NCBI RefSeq assembly: GCF_003182595.1
Contig: NZ_PDNZ01000004.1
Span: forward strand, 271,322-335,321
Direction of reading: 5' to 3'
Source of the DNA: Prosthecochloris marina
GTDB taxonomy: Bacteria > Bacteroidota > Chlorobiia > Chlorobiales > Chlorobiaceae
DNA: 64,000 nucleotides
Each line of letters starts with the position of its first letter. Positions within the stretch are counted from its first letter, which is position 1. Below are positions 8,287 through 17,703 of the stretch, in pieces. The notes beneath the pieces were generated by a model. The model had not been told where the DNA came from, searched no databases, and saw nothing but the letters and a program-made list of their open reading frames with translations. The translations under genes were made by a program, and so were the position numbers.

Positions 8287-9753
8287 TTACTTCTGCTGAG
8301 GCAACACCGGCTTTTCTCCAGGCTGCCCGCTATCTTCATCACCATCATACTCCAGACTCGATGTCTTGTAATCCTGTTTGATGAAAGGCATGTACTCTGT
8401 AAAATACAGCGCTGCCGTAGCGTCTTTCGCATAATCATTCAGGCGGACGGCCAGTTTTTGTGCAATATCCGGATGCTGTCGTGCAAGATTGTTTTGTTCG
8501 CCCGGATCAGCTTCCAGATCGTACAGTTCTACACTGGTTGGCAATGACGCCCTGCTAATCAGCTTCCACTTGCCCTGCCGCACAGCGCCACGATGAAGCT
8601 CCGCGTTAATCAAGATATCTTCGTGAGGACTCGCACCTCCCTCGACGATGACCGGCCAGACGTTTTTACCGTCAACCGGTTTTTCACCATCGCTTTCACC
8701 GCCAACCAGATTTAACAGAGTCGGCCGCCAATCCACAATATGAACCACCTCGTCGGTAACGGCCGGTTTGACCTTCCCGGGCCAGTTGACGAAAGCAACA
8801 CTTCTTACCCCGCCTTCATACAAACTGGCTTTGGAGCCGCGAAAAGGACCGTTGTCGGCCGGAGCAGGCTTGTCACCGGTTACTTGTTTCATCGTACCGG
8901 AATATCCGGACCCGGCGATACCACCGTTATCCGACATGAACAAAACCAGCGTATTCTCACGCAGCCCTTTCTTCTCGAGGGCCTCCATTACCCGTTCCAC
9001 CGAGTCATCCAGGGCTGCAGCCATGGCCGCATAGGCTCTGCGGATCGGGTCTTTGATATCCTTGTAACGGTCGAGATACTCCTGGGGCGCCTGGTAAGGA
9101 GAATGAACGGCCAACTGGGCCATATAGAGGAAAAACGGCTCGTCACCCGACTGCTCCTCGATAATGCGAACTGCATCCCTGGTAATCAACTCGGTAAAAT
9201 ATTCCTTTTCATCGAGGTACTCACCATTTCTCTGCCAATCGGAAACACCGCTTGTTTCCTTGGTATAATAATCGACATTCCCGATGGTTGTTCCGTAGAA
9301 ATAATCGAAACCCCGATTCTGAGGCCAAAAAGCCTCATCCGAATGGCCAAGATGCCATTTACCGACTGCATAGGTACGATAACCCAGCTGCTTGAGATCT
9401 TGCGCAATAGTACGCTCATCGGTCGGCAAGCCATAGTGCTGCCCAGGGGTAATGACGAACGACTGCAAACCATAGCGCATCGGGTATCTGCCGGTCAGAA
9501 AAGCAGCACGAGAAGGAGTACACATCGGCTGGCTGTAAAAAGACTCGAGCCTTGTCCCCTCTGTAGCCAAGCGGTCGATGTTCGGCGTTTTGATATCTTT
9601 CGCACCATGATACCCTACATCGCCCCATCCCAGATCATCGGCAATGATAATAACAATATTCGGTTTGCTTTGCGCGGCAAAAGCTGCCGGTGCGGCCAGC
9701 AGCAACAATAACAGCGCAACCGCTACACGACTGAAATGTTTTTTCATCGTCAT
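8287..9753 (-). CDS. periplasmic arylsulfatase (S1 sulfatase)
   Basis: Hydrolyses sulfate esters. 488 residues, with a signal peptide (cut near AFAA, residue 27). The alkaline-phosphatase-superfamily core starts with PNIVIIIADDLGWGD, whose Asp pair binds Ca2+. CTPSR at residues 78-82 is the CxPxR signature whose Cys must be turned into formylglycine, and LVLFMSDNGG is further in. C-terminal HxG/PGE elements (YDLEADPGEQNNLA) are also typical. It shares a minus-strand run with a lipoprotein upstream and two outer-membrane barrels downstream, suggesting uptake and desulfation of a sulfated organic compound. No formylglycine-generating enzyme or anaerobic sulfatase maturase lies in the window, so maturation would have to come from elsewhere. 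Confidence 0.93.
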   Translation of the reverse strand: MTMKKHFSRVAVALLLLLLAAPAAFAAQSKPNIVIIIADDLGWGDVGYHGAKDIKTPNIDRLATEGTRLESFYSQPMCTPSRAAFLTGRYPMRYGLQSFVITPGQHYGLPTDERTIAQDLKQLGYRTYAVGKWHLGHSDEAFWPQNRGFDYFYGTTIGNVDYYTKETSGVSDWQRNGEYLDEKEYFTELITRDAVRIIEEQSGDEPFFLYMAQLAVHSPYQAPQEYLDRYKDIKDPIRRAYAAMAAALDDSVERVMEALEKKGLRENTLVLFMSDNGGIAGSGYSGTMKQVTGDKPAPADNGPFRGSKASLYEGGVRSVAFVNWPGKVKPAVTDEVVHIVDWRPTLLNLVGGESDGEKPVDGKNVWPVIVEGGASPHEDILINAELHRGAVRQGKWKLISRASLPTSVELYDLEADPGEQNNLARQHPDIAQKLAVRLNDYAKDATAALYFTEYMPFIKQDYKTSSLEYDGDEDSGQPGEKPVLPQQK

Positions 9754-9819
9754 CTTGTTTAACTCGTTTAAGGAATAGTTGTTACAATAGCCAAAGCCAC
9801 TTATAACTACAGGTACACA

Positions 9820-11298
9820 CTATTTGTTTCCTCCAGGGCCAAACTCCTTGTCGAATGCTGCAGCATCGGGGAAATATCTGGCCTTTGGCAAATACTCTCC
9901 CATCACTTCCGCTTCGGTTCCCGGTTCACAAACGAACTGAGAAGCTTGTTTAAAGCCTTCACTGGGAATCATGTGGCGAATGGCAATGGTCGTGAAGCCG
10001 TCACGTCCCGCCATATCTCCACGGCGCCCCCAATCGACCCATGCATGGCCGTTCTCCTGGGTCGCGTATTCAGGCCTGTCCTCAGGCTTCGAGACAATCA
10101 CGCTGAAAGTACCATCCTCGCGTATGGGAATCATTTCATCGTTTACCCCCGAAGCAATCTGGCCGGTAACAAGATCGTTACCTGTGGTAATACTCCAGTA
10201 ACGAAGATCTGTATCGGACTCATCCCACACCTCATTGTTCCAGTATGTACGAGGGGTTCTGGGCGCCTTTCCCGTAATCTGCAAAACCTTGCCAAAACTG
10301 TTATGGGCAAAAGCAACCATGTAACCGTTGTCTTTGTTGGCGGGGACATCAACCTCACCGCCACATTTTGAAGCCGGTTTCATTTTTTCACGCTCTTCGG
10401 GCGGCAGAAATTGCCCGAACACCGAATACTTGAAATCGAAGATCTTTTCAAAAACAGGCGGATTTTTTGCCGGTGCAGTCCAGGGATCGTTACAGAACTC
10501 TCCCTCTTTTGCCTCCGAGCAGGGATATTTCTTCCAAATGGCTTCCCAAGCCTTAATCGCTGTTGCCGAGTTGTTCAATCGCTGAGCCAGCATAAATGTC
10601 TGCTCTTTCGGATCACGGTCACACTCGAAAGGCTCCTCCGTTCCGTCAGCCCGGATGACTTTAACCGGTAAGGGAAGTTGTGCTCCACCTGTAGAATCGA
10701 GCTTATCATCATACTTTTGGTCTGGCAGGTAGGTACGATAACGCAGTTCAACATGACTTTGCAGATCTCCCTCAGGCACCCCTGCGTACAAAGTATTCGG
10801 TTTTTTTAACGATGGATCATCTGGCTCCTGTTCATTGACAATGTAAATGGTGTACCAGCGTTTATCTGCCGGAGTATCCCGGCTGGCTCCCTGACGGAAA
10901 GGATTGATCGACCCTTCATCAGGCGCGATTTCGAAATCCCGCAATGAAGACGTCGAAAATGACGATCCATACGATTGGATCGAGTTATACCTTGCGTGGC
11001 TGAATTGCCCTTTTAAGACAAGCGTTTCACCGGGCTTCAATAAAAACCGGGACATCCAGTACGATGCCGTACGATCCACGATATTGACATTCATGGGGCC
11101 GGCATAGCCCATTTCATGATAATTCCGGCCACCATAGTTTATCGGTTCTCCCCAGAAACAGGTAACATTGTCAACCGCAACGGCATATTCATCGACAAGA
11201 GGCTGTAGCTTTGGTTTTTCCTTTGCATTCGAACAGGATACACCAAACAAAAGGACAGATGAAGCAAGAAAGACAAGCGACTTGTTACGATTTTTCAT
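9820..11298 (-). CDS. lipoprotein of unknown function, first gene of the sulfatase run
   Basis: 492 residues, with a lipoprotein signal and lipobox ending at Cys22 (LFGVSC). The mature part has many aromatic residues, several Cys (possibly disulfides) and motifs such as NIVDRTASYWMSRF and FSHARYNSIQSYG. The latter are reminiscent of DUF1214/DUF1254-like envelope proteins, but I cannot place the family with confidence. A strong ribosome site (AAGGAG) six bases before the ATG supports the start. It is the promoter-proximal gene of the run lipoprotein, arylsulfatase, two beta-barrels, octaheme cytochrome, and may bind the substrate. Confidence 0.6.
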   Translation of the reverse strand: MKNRNKSLVFLASSVLLFGVSCSNAKEKPKLQPLVDEYAVAVDNVTCFWGEPINYGGRNYHEMGYAGPMNVNIVDRTASYWMSRFLLKPGETLVLKGQFSHARYNSIQSYGSSFSTSSLRDFEIAPDEGSINPFRQGASRDTPADKRWYTIYIVNEQEPDDPSLKKPNTLYAGVPEGDLQSHVELRYRTYLPDQKYDDKLDSTGGAQLPLPVKVIRADGTEEPFECDRDPKEQTFMLAQRLNNSATAIKAWEAIWKKYPCSEAKEGEFCNDPWTAPAKNPPVFEKIFDFKYSVFGQFLPPEEREKMKPASKCGGEVDVPANKDNGYMVAFAHNSFGKVLQITGKAPRTPRTYWNNEVWDESDTDLRYWSITTGNDLVTGQIASGVNDEMIPIREDGTFSVIVSKPEDRPEYATQENGHAWVDWGRRGDMAGRDGFTTIAIRHMIPSEGFKQASQFVCEPGTEAEVMGEYLPKARYFPDAAAFDKEFGPGGNK

Positions 11299-11340
11299 TA
11301 CTTTCTCCTTTTTATTTCAGTAATTTCACAAAAAAAACAC

Positions 11341-11365
11341 TTCGCGATTTATTTAAAATCGCGAA
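11341..11365. promoter_or_regulatory. perfect palindrome, likely operator of the sulfatase run
   Basis: TTCGCGATTT and AAATCGCGAA are perfect 10-bp arms around a 5-bp centre. The site lies 42 bases upstream of the start codon of the lipoprotein gene and there is no gene on its other side that it could terminate, so a transcription-factor site is the simpler reading. No regulator gene is adjacent. Confidence 0.5.
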
Positions 11366-12123
11366 ACAATGAAGTTGACCTTTTCTCCCTGTTCCTGAAG
11401 GTAAAAGGTGTTGCCGATAGAAGCATCAGATAAAGGGGGATTTACGGGCAGTTTCCTCAATTTCAAAACTTAAATGGGACACAACCGTTGTGTGCACATT
11501 ATCAACCATCGTCAATTCTCACTGAAAAAACATTGTTTCTATTATAGCTATTAAAGCATATAGTTACAATCAAAATCATAAATCCCTCAACGTCAGATTG
11601 AGGCCCCCTTATGGTACTATGACGATCAAAAACCTTGCTGCAATGAGCACGGCAAACGTCTCTCGAATCTCTTTGATGAAAGCCTAAAAAAACACTGCCT
11701 GACCGGAGAGCTTGTACTAAAACTATGAGGCTGGCCGCACAACACCATTTTCATCTCACTTCAGTACATACCCCGGCCGACTCTTTCGATTCAACCTCGG
11801 AGACATCCAATTATTTGGCCAGTCTACTCGATCAACGATGAGCGTCTTTATGAAACAGCTATAGCAGCATCTCTAAAAAGAGGTATATATCTTATATGTA
11901 TATGAATACGTAATACGTACAAAAGAAACTCGATTTTTTTATTTTCTGAGCCTTGTTCAAAACTTTCAAAAATCTCAAACTCCATGGGCAGAGTGTCGTA
12001 ACCATGAATAAAACCGTTCTCTACCTTTTAATTGAGAAGTACTGCCCAGATTAGATAACCTTGTGTAAACCCATATTAAACCTCTTGCAAGCACATATTA
12101 CTTTCAAATAAAGAAGAACTGCC
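11366..12123. other. long divergent intergenic region, no gene seen
   Basis: About 760 bases separate the sulfatase run (minus) from the BKACE-GNAT gene (plus). All frames are broken by stops. A small hairpin CCTCAA/TTGAGG with a 7-nt loop lies near 11588. The AT-rich part at 11880-12060 probably holds the promoter of the plus-strand genes; I could not fix a -35/-10 pair with confidence. Confidence 0.5.
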
Positions 12124-13500
12124 GTGATCAAACAGCCTGCATATGATACCCTTTATGGCGGCAATCCTCCGCATGGAATTAGTCAGCAACCTCTAATTAT
12201 CAATGTGTGTCTCTCCGGCAACCTTGCGAACAGAAAGATTAATCCGCATGTCCCTGGGAGTATTCAGGAAATTACTGATAATGCCGCGGCAGTTATAGAA
12301 GCGGGAGCAAGCATTCTTCATGTACATGCCTATGATGCTGCAGACGAGCCGACATGGCGACCCGAAATCTTCGGTCGCATTTTTGAAAATATTCGAGCAG
12401 ATCATCCGGATGCTGTACTGGTAGCAACGACGAGCGGCCGAATACATACGGAAATCGAGAAGCGTTCCGCCGTCCTGGAGCTGGATGGAAAAGCCAAACC
12501 TGACATGGCTTCGTTGACGCTGACTTCGCTGAACTTTCCTAAACAGGCATCCGTCAATGATCCTGAAACTGTTCAGGAGCTTTGTCTACGTATGAGATAT
12601 CGCAACATCCTGCCTGAACTCGAGGCTTTTGATCTCGGGATGTTGAATTATGCCTTTTATTTGCAGCGCAAGGGATTGCTTCCCCAACGCTGCTATATCA
12701 ATCTGCTGCTTGGCTCTTTAGGAACAGTGCCTGGCCGTGTATTGGACCTGGCAAACCTCGTTCGGGAGATTCCAGAGGGATGGACCTGGGCGGCAGCGGG
12801 AATAGGCCGTTATCAGCTGCCGATAAACACAGCCGCAATCACCATGGGAGGAAATGTGCGAGTCGGCCTCGAAGACAATCCCTTCTATAACTTCTCCGAA
12901 CGCGAACCGGCAAGAAACGAAACGTTGGTCAAACGTATCGTGCGGATTTCCCGAGAACTCGGACGCACAATCGCGACACCGCAGGAGACGCGCGAACAAT
13001 TACAGCTGGGCAATCGCAATAACTGGGAAGCCACGCAGGCCAAAATCCGCAAAATGAAACCGGAGGATATGGATGGGGTTATGGCAATACTTTCAAAATG
13101 GAACATGGCACCGGTTCAGGCAAGCCCTGATATTCCGGCACCCGAACGTGACCGAATCGATATTGACAACACTTTCGTTGCAGAGCTCCAGGGACAGCTT
13201 GTCGGGGTCTCTAGCTACATACTGCTTGACAAAACACATGCAGAAACAGCCAGCCTCGCGGTAGAGCCTGATTTTCTGGGTTGCGGAATCGGGTCTCAGC
13301 TACAGGAAACCCGACTGGCCGAGCTGCGGAACCGAGGCATCCATCATGTGCGTACGGAATCGGATCGACCTGACGTCATTCATTGGTATGTACATAAATT
13401 CGGTTATACAATTACCGGAACAAATCCGAAGAAGCACTCTTTCGGGGATCCCAACAGGGATCATTGGACCGTTTTAGAATTCGACCTGAATTCCAGATAA
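12124..13500 (+). CDS. BKACE (3-keto-5-aminohexanoate cleavage-like) enzyme fused to a GNAT acetyltransferase
   Basis: 458 residues from a GTG start preceded by AAAGAAGAA. Residues 20-290 form a beta-keto acid cleavage enzyme (DUF849) TIM barrel. The metal-binding pair HVH sits at residues 66-68 (GASILHVHAYD), the VRVGLEDN motif near residue 245. These enzymes are Zn-dependent and condense or split a beta-keto acid with acetyl-CoA. Residues about 310-458 are a GNAT acyl-CoA-dependent N-acyltransferase (LAVEPDFLGCGIGSQLQE is the acetyl-CoA loop, HWYVHKFGY the C-terminal strand). Its TAA stop overlaps the ATG of the following ATP-grasp gene, so the two are translationally coupled. The fusion suggests that a cleaved or condensed amino compound is N-acylated. 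Substrate unknown. Confidence 0.9.
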   Translation: MIKQPAYDTLYGGNPPHGISQQPLIINVCLSGNLANRKINPHVPGSIQEITDNAAAVIEAGASILHVHAYDAADEPTWRPEIFGRIFENIRADHPDAVLVATTSGRIHTEIEKRSAVLELDGKAKPDMASLTLTSLNFPKQASVNDPETVQELCLRMRYRNILPELEAFDLGMLNYAFYLQRKGLLPQRCYINLLLGSLGTVPGRVLDLANLVREIPEGWTWAAAGIGRYQLPINTAAITMGGNVRVGLEDNPFYNFSEREPARNETLVKRIVRISRELGRTIATPQETREQLQLGNRNNWEATQAKIRKMKPEDMDGVMAILSKWNMAPVQASPDIPAPERDRIDIDNTFVAELQGQLVGVSSYILLDKTHAETASLAVEPDFLGCGIGSQLQETRLAELRNRGIHHVRTESDRPDVIHWYVHKFGYTITGTNPKKHSFGDPNRDHWTVLEFDLNSR

Positions 13501-15344
13501 TGCAAAGTACAATCACCACTCACCAGCAAGGTTACAGGTATGGACTGCGTCAGCCTGGCAATATCCTGACATTTTTCACTCGCTCTATTTCAAACAATGT
13601 TGATTTGGAGACAATAGACGACTGGTTGGCAACAAAACTGGAAGTAACAATAGAGCCTCGACCAGGTTATGTTTACAAAGTCAATGATGCAGAAGCTGAA
13701 AAGGTCGGAGCCCTTATGTGGAGAGTTCTCCTCCTCGGCCGTTATTTACAGCAAATTGCCGGTATTCCTGTTTTTGACCCAGGGCTTATTCTTGACGTCA
13801 GGAAAGATGACAAAGACCCTTCACAATGGCAGTCAAGAATTGTTGTTCCCATGCTGGATGGCATTCCTTTCAAGGGCATCGACCACACCTACAGTTCAGC
13901 TTTGAAGCTGATAATGCTGCTACAAAAACAAGGGCACCCATCGGGAGCTCCAATAACCATCTATAACGTCATTCAAAAAAAAATCCTGCCACCGTTGCGT
14001 TCAATGATAACCGCGGGTATTTCAACAATCCCTATTCTTCGGACAGCATATCGATGCCGGATTCCCTTTCGTCATATCGGGTCCGGGATATACCAGCTTG
14101 GCTGGGGCAGTAAAAGCCGTTTGATGGATAGAAGTTCAGTTGACTCGGACTCCGTTATCGGTGTAAAATTAACAACAAATAAGATTCTTGCGGCAAGTCT
14201 TTTGCGTGCAGCGGGATTGCCCGCCCCTGAACACATTCCGGTAAACAGCAGAGAACAAGCTGTTTTAGCGGCAGATAAGCTTGGTTGGCCGCTTGTTGTC
14301 AAACCGGCAGATAAAGAACGGGGAGAAGGTGTCACCGTCTCCATTACGAACAAGGAAAAACTGAGTGCTGCATATAAGAACGCAGCATCTTTTTCCAAGC
14401 AGATCCTTGTAGAACGTGAAGTGCCCGGTATATGCTACAGACTGCTCATTGCAAACAGCAAAATGCTTTACGCGATACGCAGAGGCCCTCGCTCAGTCGA
14501 AGGGGACGGAAAGCACACCGTTTCCGAGCTGGTTGATTCTGCGAACCGCAGGAACAAAGCAAAACCATCCTGGCTTCAGGAAAAACACTGTCCGCTAGAC
14601 AAGCAAGCTCTGGAAGCCATGTCACTGGCAGGATTCTCTCCGGATTCAGTACCTGACAAAGGGGTACGAGTGCCCTTGCGTAAGATTGAGTCAACGGCCT
14701 GGGGTGGATATATTGAGGATGTTGGTGAACATGTACATCCCGACAACCGGGAAATTGCCGAAAGAGCTGCCCGGCTTTTCGAATTATGCAATGCCGGTGT
14801 CGACATCATCTCCAGTGATATAACCCAGCCGTGGCACGACAATGGAGCGATAATCAATGAAGTCAATTATGCCCCTTATTTTGGCGGGAATGATATTGCA
14901 AGGTCCTTAATCCCGGTTTACCTTGAGAAATTGATGAACGGCGATGGACGTATTCCGGTTGAAATCGTGGTTGGTTCGGATAAGGCTGTCGAAGAGGGAA
15001 GGTCCCGGCAAGAGTCGTTTATCCGGAGAAATGTTGACTGTTACCTGACGAGTCACAACCTTACGGTAACTCCTTCCGGAGAACACTTGACGTTCCCGTT
15101 CGAAAGTCTTTTCAACAGGGCTACGGCACTATTGAAAAACAAGAGTGCTGAAGCCTTGGTTCTGGTCGTTCAAACCGATGAATTCCTGAAAACAGGCTTA
15201 CCCATCGATCATTTTGATCGGCTGATCCATATCGATAATGACATCATCAACTGGAATGATTCCAACAGGAAGATCAATTCTAACGTGCGACAAGAATTGC
15301 TTAAACTGCTACAATTTTTTGCTCAAAAAATCAACAAAAGCTAA
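13500..15344 (+). CDS. cyanophycin-synthetase-like ATP-grasp ligase without Mur-ligase domain
   Basis: 614 residues. The start is taken at the ATG overlapping the upstream TAA (TAATG) rather than 12 codons earlier. Residues about 1-200 resemble the CphA N-terminal region, with the linker IYQLGWGSKSR before the ATP-grasp. The ATP-grasp domain (about 215-480) shows LVVKPADKERGEGV and the metal ligands of IINEVNYAP. CphA is normally near 870-900 residues with a C-terminal Mur-ligase half; here only about 120 unrelated residues follow, and no Mur P-loop is seen. It should therefore make one type of amide or peptide bond from a carboxylate, ATP and an amine. GNAT followed by a CphA-type ATP-grasp is also the domain order of N-acetylglutaminylglutamine synthetase (NAGGN osmolyte pathway), so a compatible-solute-like product is possible. 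Confidence 0.85.
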   Translation: MQSTITTHQQGYRYGLRQPGNILTFFTRSISNNVDLETIDDWLATKLEVTIEPRPGYVYKVNDAEAEKVGALMWRVLLLGRYLQQIAGIPVFDPGLILDVRKDDKDPSQWQSRIVVPMLDGIPFKGIDHTYSSALKLIMLLQKQGHPSGAPITIYNVIQKKILPPLRSMITAGISTIPILRTAYRCRIPFRHIGSGIYQLGWGSKSRLMDRSSVDSDSVIGVKLTTNKILAASLLRAAGLPAPEHIPVNSREQAVLAADKLGWPLVVKPADKERGEGVTVSITNKEKLSAAYKNAASFSKQILVEREVPGICYRLLIANSKMLYAIRRGPRSVEGDGKHTVSELVDSANRRNKAKPSWLQEKHCPLDKQALEAMSLAGFSPDSVPDKGVRVPLRKIESTAWGGYIEDVGEHVHPDNREIAERAARLFELCNAGVDIISSDITQPWHDNGAIINEVNYAPYFGGNDIARSLIPVYLEKLMNGDGRIPVEIVVGSDKAVEEGRSRQESFIRRNVDCYLTSHNLTVTPSGEHLTFPFESLFNRATALLKNKSAEALVLVVQTDEFLKTGLPIDHFDRLIHIDNDIINWNDSNRKINSNVRQELLKLLQFFAQKINKS

Positions 15345-15637
15345 GCAAACCGGGTAACCGTGAGAAATATCCTGCACAATTTGAAAAGTCGATTTTTAAA
15401 GAAATCGGAATCGGGAACATGGTTCATAAAGGCAAACAACCTCCTCAAAAACACAAAAAGCGCGAATTCACCACACGCTCTTGAATTGACACAACATTAC
15501 ATTTTCCATCATAGTCGATCAACCATTCGAAGAGAGGTACATATCGAAGATCAAGAGCAGTATTCCTGTCACAGATGTTTTTTTTGAACCTTATGCGGAA
15601 AAACTGACCGCTGCCCCCCTTATTCTTCATCCTTCGG
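15345..15637. other. intergenic between convergent genes; weak 75-codon frame
   Basis: About 290 bases. A GTG-initiated frame from 15360 to 15587 on the plus strand (75 codons, basic, Ser/Asn/His-rich, ending in CHRCFF) follows the ligase gene by 15 bases. It has no recognisable domain and no good ribosome site. A precursor peptide is conceivable next to ligases and a radical SAM enzyme, but nothing here shows it. Confidence 0.3.
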
Positions 15638-16746
15638 CTACTTCACTGAAATCTCCCGAACCATGTGTTCCCTGCCGGTATCAACATCGATGACCTGCTG
15701 TTTGACGCTTTCGAAATCTATCTTTGTAAGATCGAGCATTCGTACCTGGCGATTATTCATCGTATGGTAATAATACCTTTTATTGCCGAGATCCGATACA
15801 GAGGTAATCTGGGTGGCACTCTCGATATCCTTCGGAATCTGCTCTCGAGGTACAACCGCTCCCAACGGGATGTTGAAACTATCCAGAATCCGGAAAGACT
15901 CGAATACGGCATCGGTCGCATTCGACAGGGGACGAACAGAAGTCGTGAGTGCAGCCGCCCGAATGAAGCGCGAGGGTGGCGTGAAGTCCCCCGGCATACC
16001 GACCATTCCCGATCCTGCTCCCAATGGCCCGAGCTGGAAGTTCTCGATGCTCAAGGGTTCGCTGGGTTTTGGTGTTAACTTGATGTAGTTTCGCAGGTTG
16101 GTAAGATGCCAGTCATAGGTCGGAGAATTCGTTATAATACCCAGAAAAGAGTCGTATACCTTTAACTGCCCCCATCGACGAACTCGATAACGATGCTCTC
16201 CCCGCCAGGATCAGCGACCTTCCAGTGGAACGGCAGCGCCGCACCTCCGAATCGTGGATCATCGACGTTCACGACAGCGACCGTACTGAGGTTCCTGCGC
16301 ACCTCACCAACCGTCTGAAACGATGACAGCATCCATTGCATGAAGTCCCCGACGCTCATTGCGTTGGCCGCTTGTTTCGGATCATATTTCATGTAGCTTG
16401 CATAACCCGGCAGGTAGTACATACCGACATACAGCCCCTTCTCATTCATCCCGTCAGGCCCGTAAGATTGACCGTATGCCGTCATGGAGACAAAGCCGAA
16501 ACGACTTTTCCAGCGTTTGCCGTTCGGTCCGTCTGGTGTTGATGCGGTGAATGTCTTGTTACGAGGAAAGACAGCAATCTTGTTGTGCTGGGCGTCGCTC
16601 GGCGCCCACTCCACGGTCCGGGCAACCACAACGGATCCATCCTTGCTTTTCAGAGAAATGCCGGTGCACGCATTGGTATGATCGTGAAAACCAAACAGGA
16701 GGCAGAACCCAACGATCGCAGATATCCAGAAATTTCTGTGTTGCAT
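15638..16746 (-). pseudogene. choloylglycine hydrolase-family (Ntn amidase) gene, split by a frameshift
   Basis: The 5' part (ATG 16746 to TAA 16162) encodes a signal peptide ending NA, then the catalytic Cys of [21 protein letters not shown], as in penicillin V acylase and bile-salt hydrolase, where Cys becomes the N-terminal nucleophile. The frame breaks after IVIEFVDGG. Adding one base in the run of five G (C5 at 16169-16173 on the plus strand) restores a continuous frame through [20 protein letters not shown] into the 3' part. That part (15638-16054 and upstream) carries the family block LGAGSGMVGMPGDFTPPSRF. The intact protein would be near 370 residues and would hydrolyse a linear C-N amide in the periplasm, perhaps an N-acyl amino compound. 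Pseudogene, slippage-regulated gene or sequencing error cannot be told apart here. Confidence 0.88.
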
Positions 16747-16971
16747 GGTTTCTTCTTTGATAGTTGCGGACTCATGAAAAACGGAGTTTGTTTCAAGCAA
16801 GCACATTATACTTCTAAAATACAACACACAAGCAACAAAAACACAGGAACAGAGAACATCTTATAGAGAAATCCGCAAAAACAAATACTCATCGCCACAC
16901 AGTAATCCCGCACGTACTTTCGAAAACACGAAGAAAAGCGGCGGATAGCCACCATATTGCCCTTCAAGCAG

Positions 16972-17703
16972 TCAAGCCGAATCTCCACCATCGACTACCA
17001 ACACCTGCCCTGTGATCCATGACGCTGAACCGGAAGTCAAAAAAAACACCGCTTCGGCAATATCTTCCGGTTTACCCAATCTCTGCAAAGGCAATGTTTC
17101 ACAGATTCTTTTACGCTCCCTCACCGGGTCCTCACAACGGCTAAGATACTCTTCGAACATTTCCGTTTCCACAGCACCCGGGCAGACGCAGTTAACACGG
17201 ATCGCAGGTCCGTGATCCCGGGCCATCGCACGGGTCAGTGAAATGATCGCCCCTTTTGTAGTTGCATAGGCAGCATTCCTGTTCGCACCCGAGAGAGCGA
17301 GAATCGAGCTGATATTGATAATCGATCCGCATTGCATATGCATCATCACCGCTTTCGTCAATCGGTAGATAGCCGTTAGATTCGTATCGAGCAACCGTTG
17401 CCAGAGCGCTTCAGAGGTGTCGGTTAAACTCGATGGTGACGGGTTGATTCCGGCATTGTTGACAAGTACATCGACATTGCCATCATCCAAAAATCCATCC
17501 AATGTGGTTTTGATCTGCGAGATGTCGGTCAGGTCACAGCATATACCCGTTACATTAAGAATATCATCACCGATGGAAGCAATATCCGGTTTGCGATCCA
17601 ATCCAAAAACCCTGGCTCCAGCTCCTGCGAATTTGCGCACTGCAGCGAGGCCGATGCCGGATGCCGCACCCGTAATAATCACTTTCTTACCTTGCATCAT
17701 CAT
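16972..17703 (-). CDS. short-chain dehydrogenase/reductase (classical SDR)
   Basis: 243 residues. An NAD(P)-binding Rossmann fold starts with TGAASGIG (residues 10-17); then come NNAG (about 86-89), the Ser of IINISS, and the catalytic YATTK (Tyr/Lys pair). The C-terminal SGSASWITGQVLVVDGG is typical of FabG-like enzymes. It starts with three consecutive ATG codons, and the first overlaps the stop of the nucleoside phosphorylase-like gene, so it is the last gene of the five-gene overlapping operon. Cofactor and substrate cannot be set; a keto-sugar or keto-acyl intermediate of the cluster product is a reasonable guess. Confidence 0.9.
   Translation of the reverse strand: MMMQGKKVIITGAASGIGLAAVRKFAGAGARVFGLDRKPDIASIGDDILNVTGICCDLTDISQIKTTLDGFLDDGNVDVLVNNAGINPSPSSLTDTSEALWQRLLDTNLTAIYRLTKAVMMHMQCGSIINISSILALSGANRNAAYATTKGAIISLTRAMARDHGPAIRVNCVCPGAVETEMFEEYLSRCEDPVRERKRICETLPLQRLGKPEDIAEAVFFLTSGSASWITGQVLVVDGGDSA

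Noticed and set aside
15360..15587. 75-codon frame after the first ATP-grasp gene as a precursor peptide
   Set aside because: GTG start, no ribosome site, no recognisable leader or core; only its position speaks for it.
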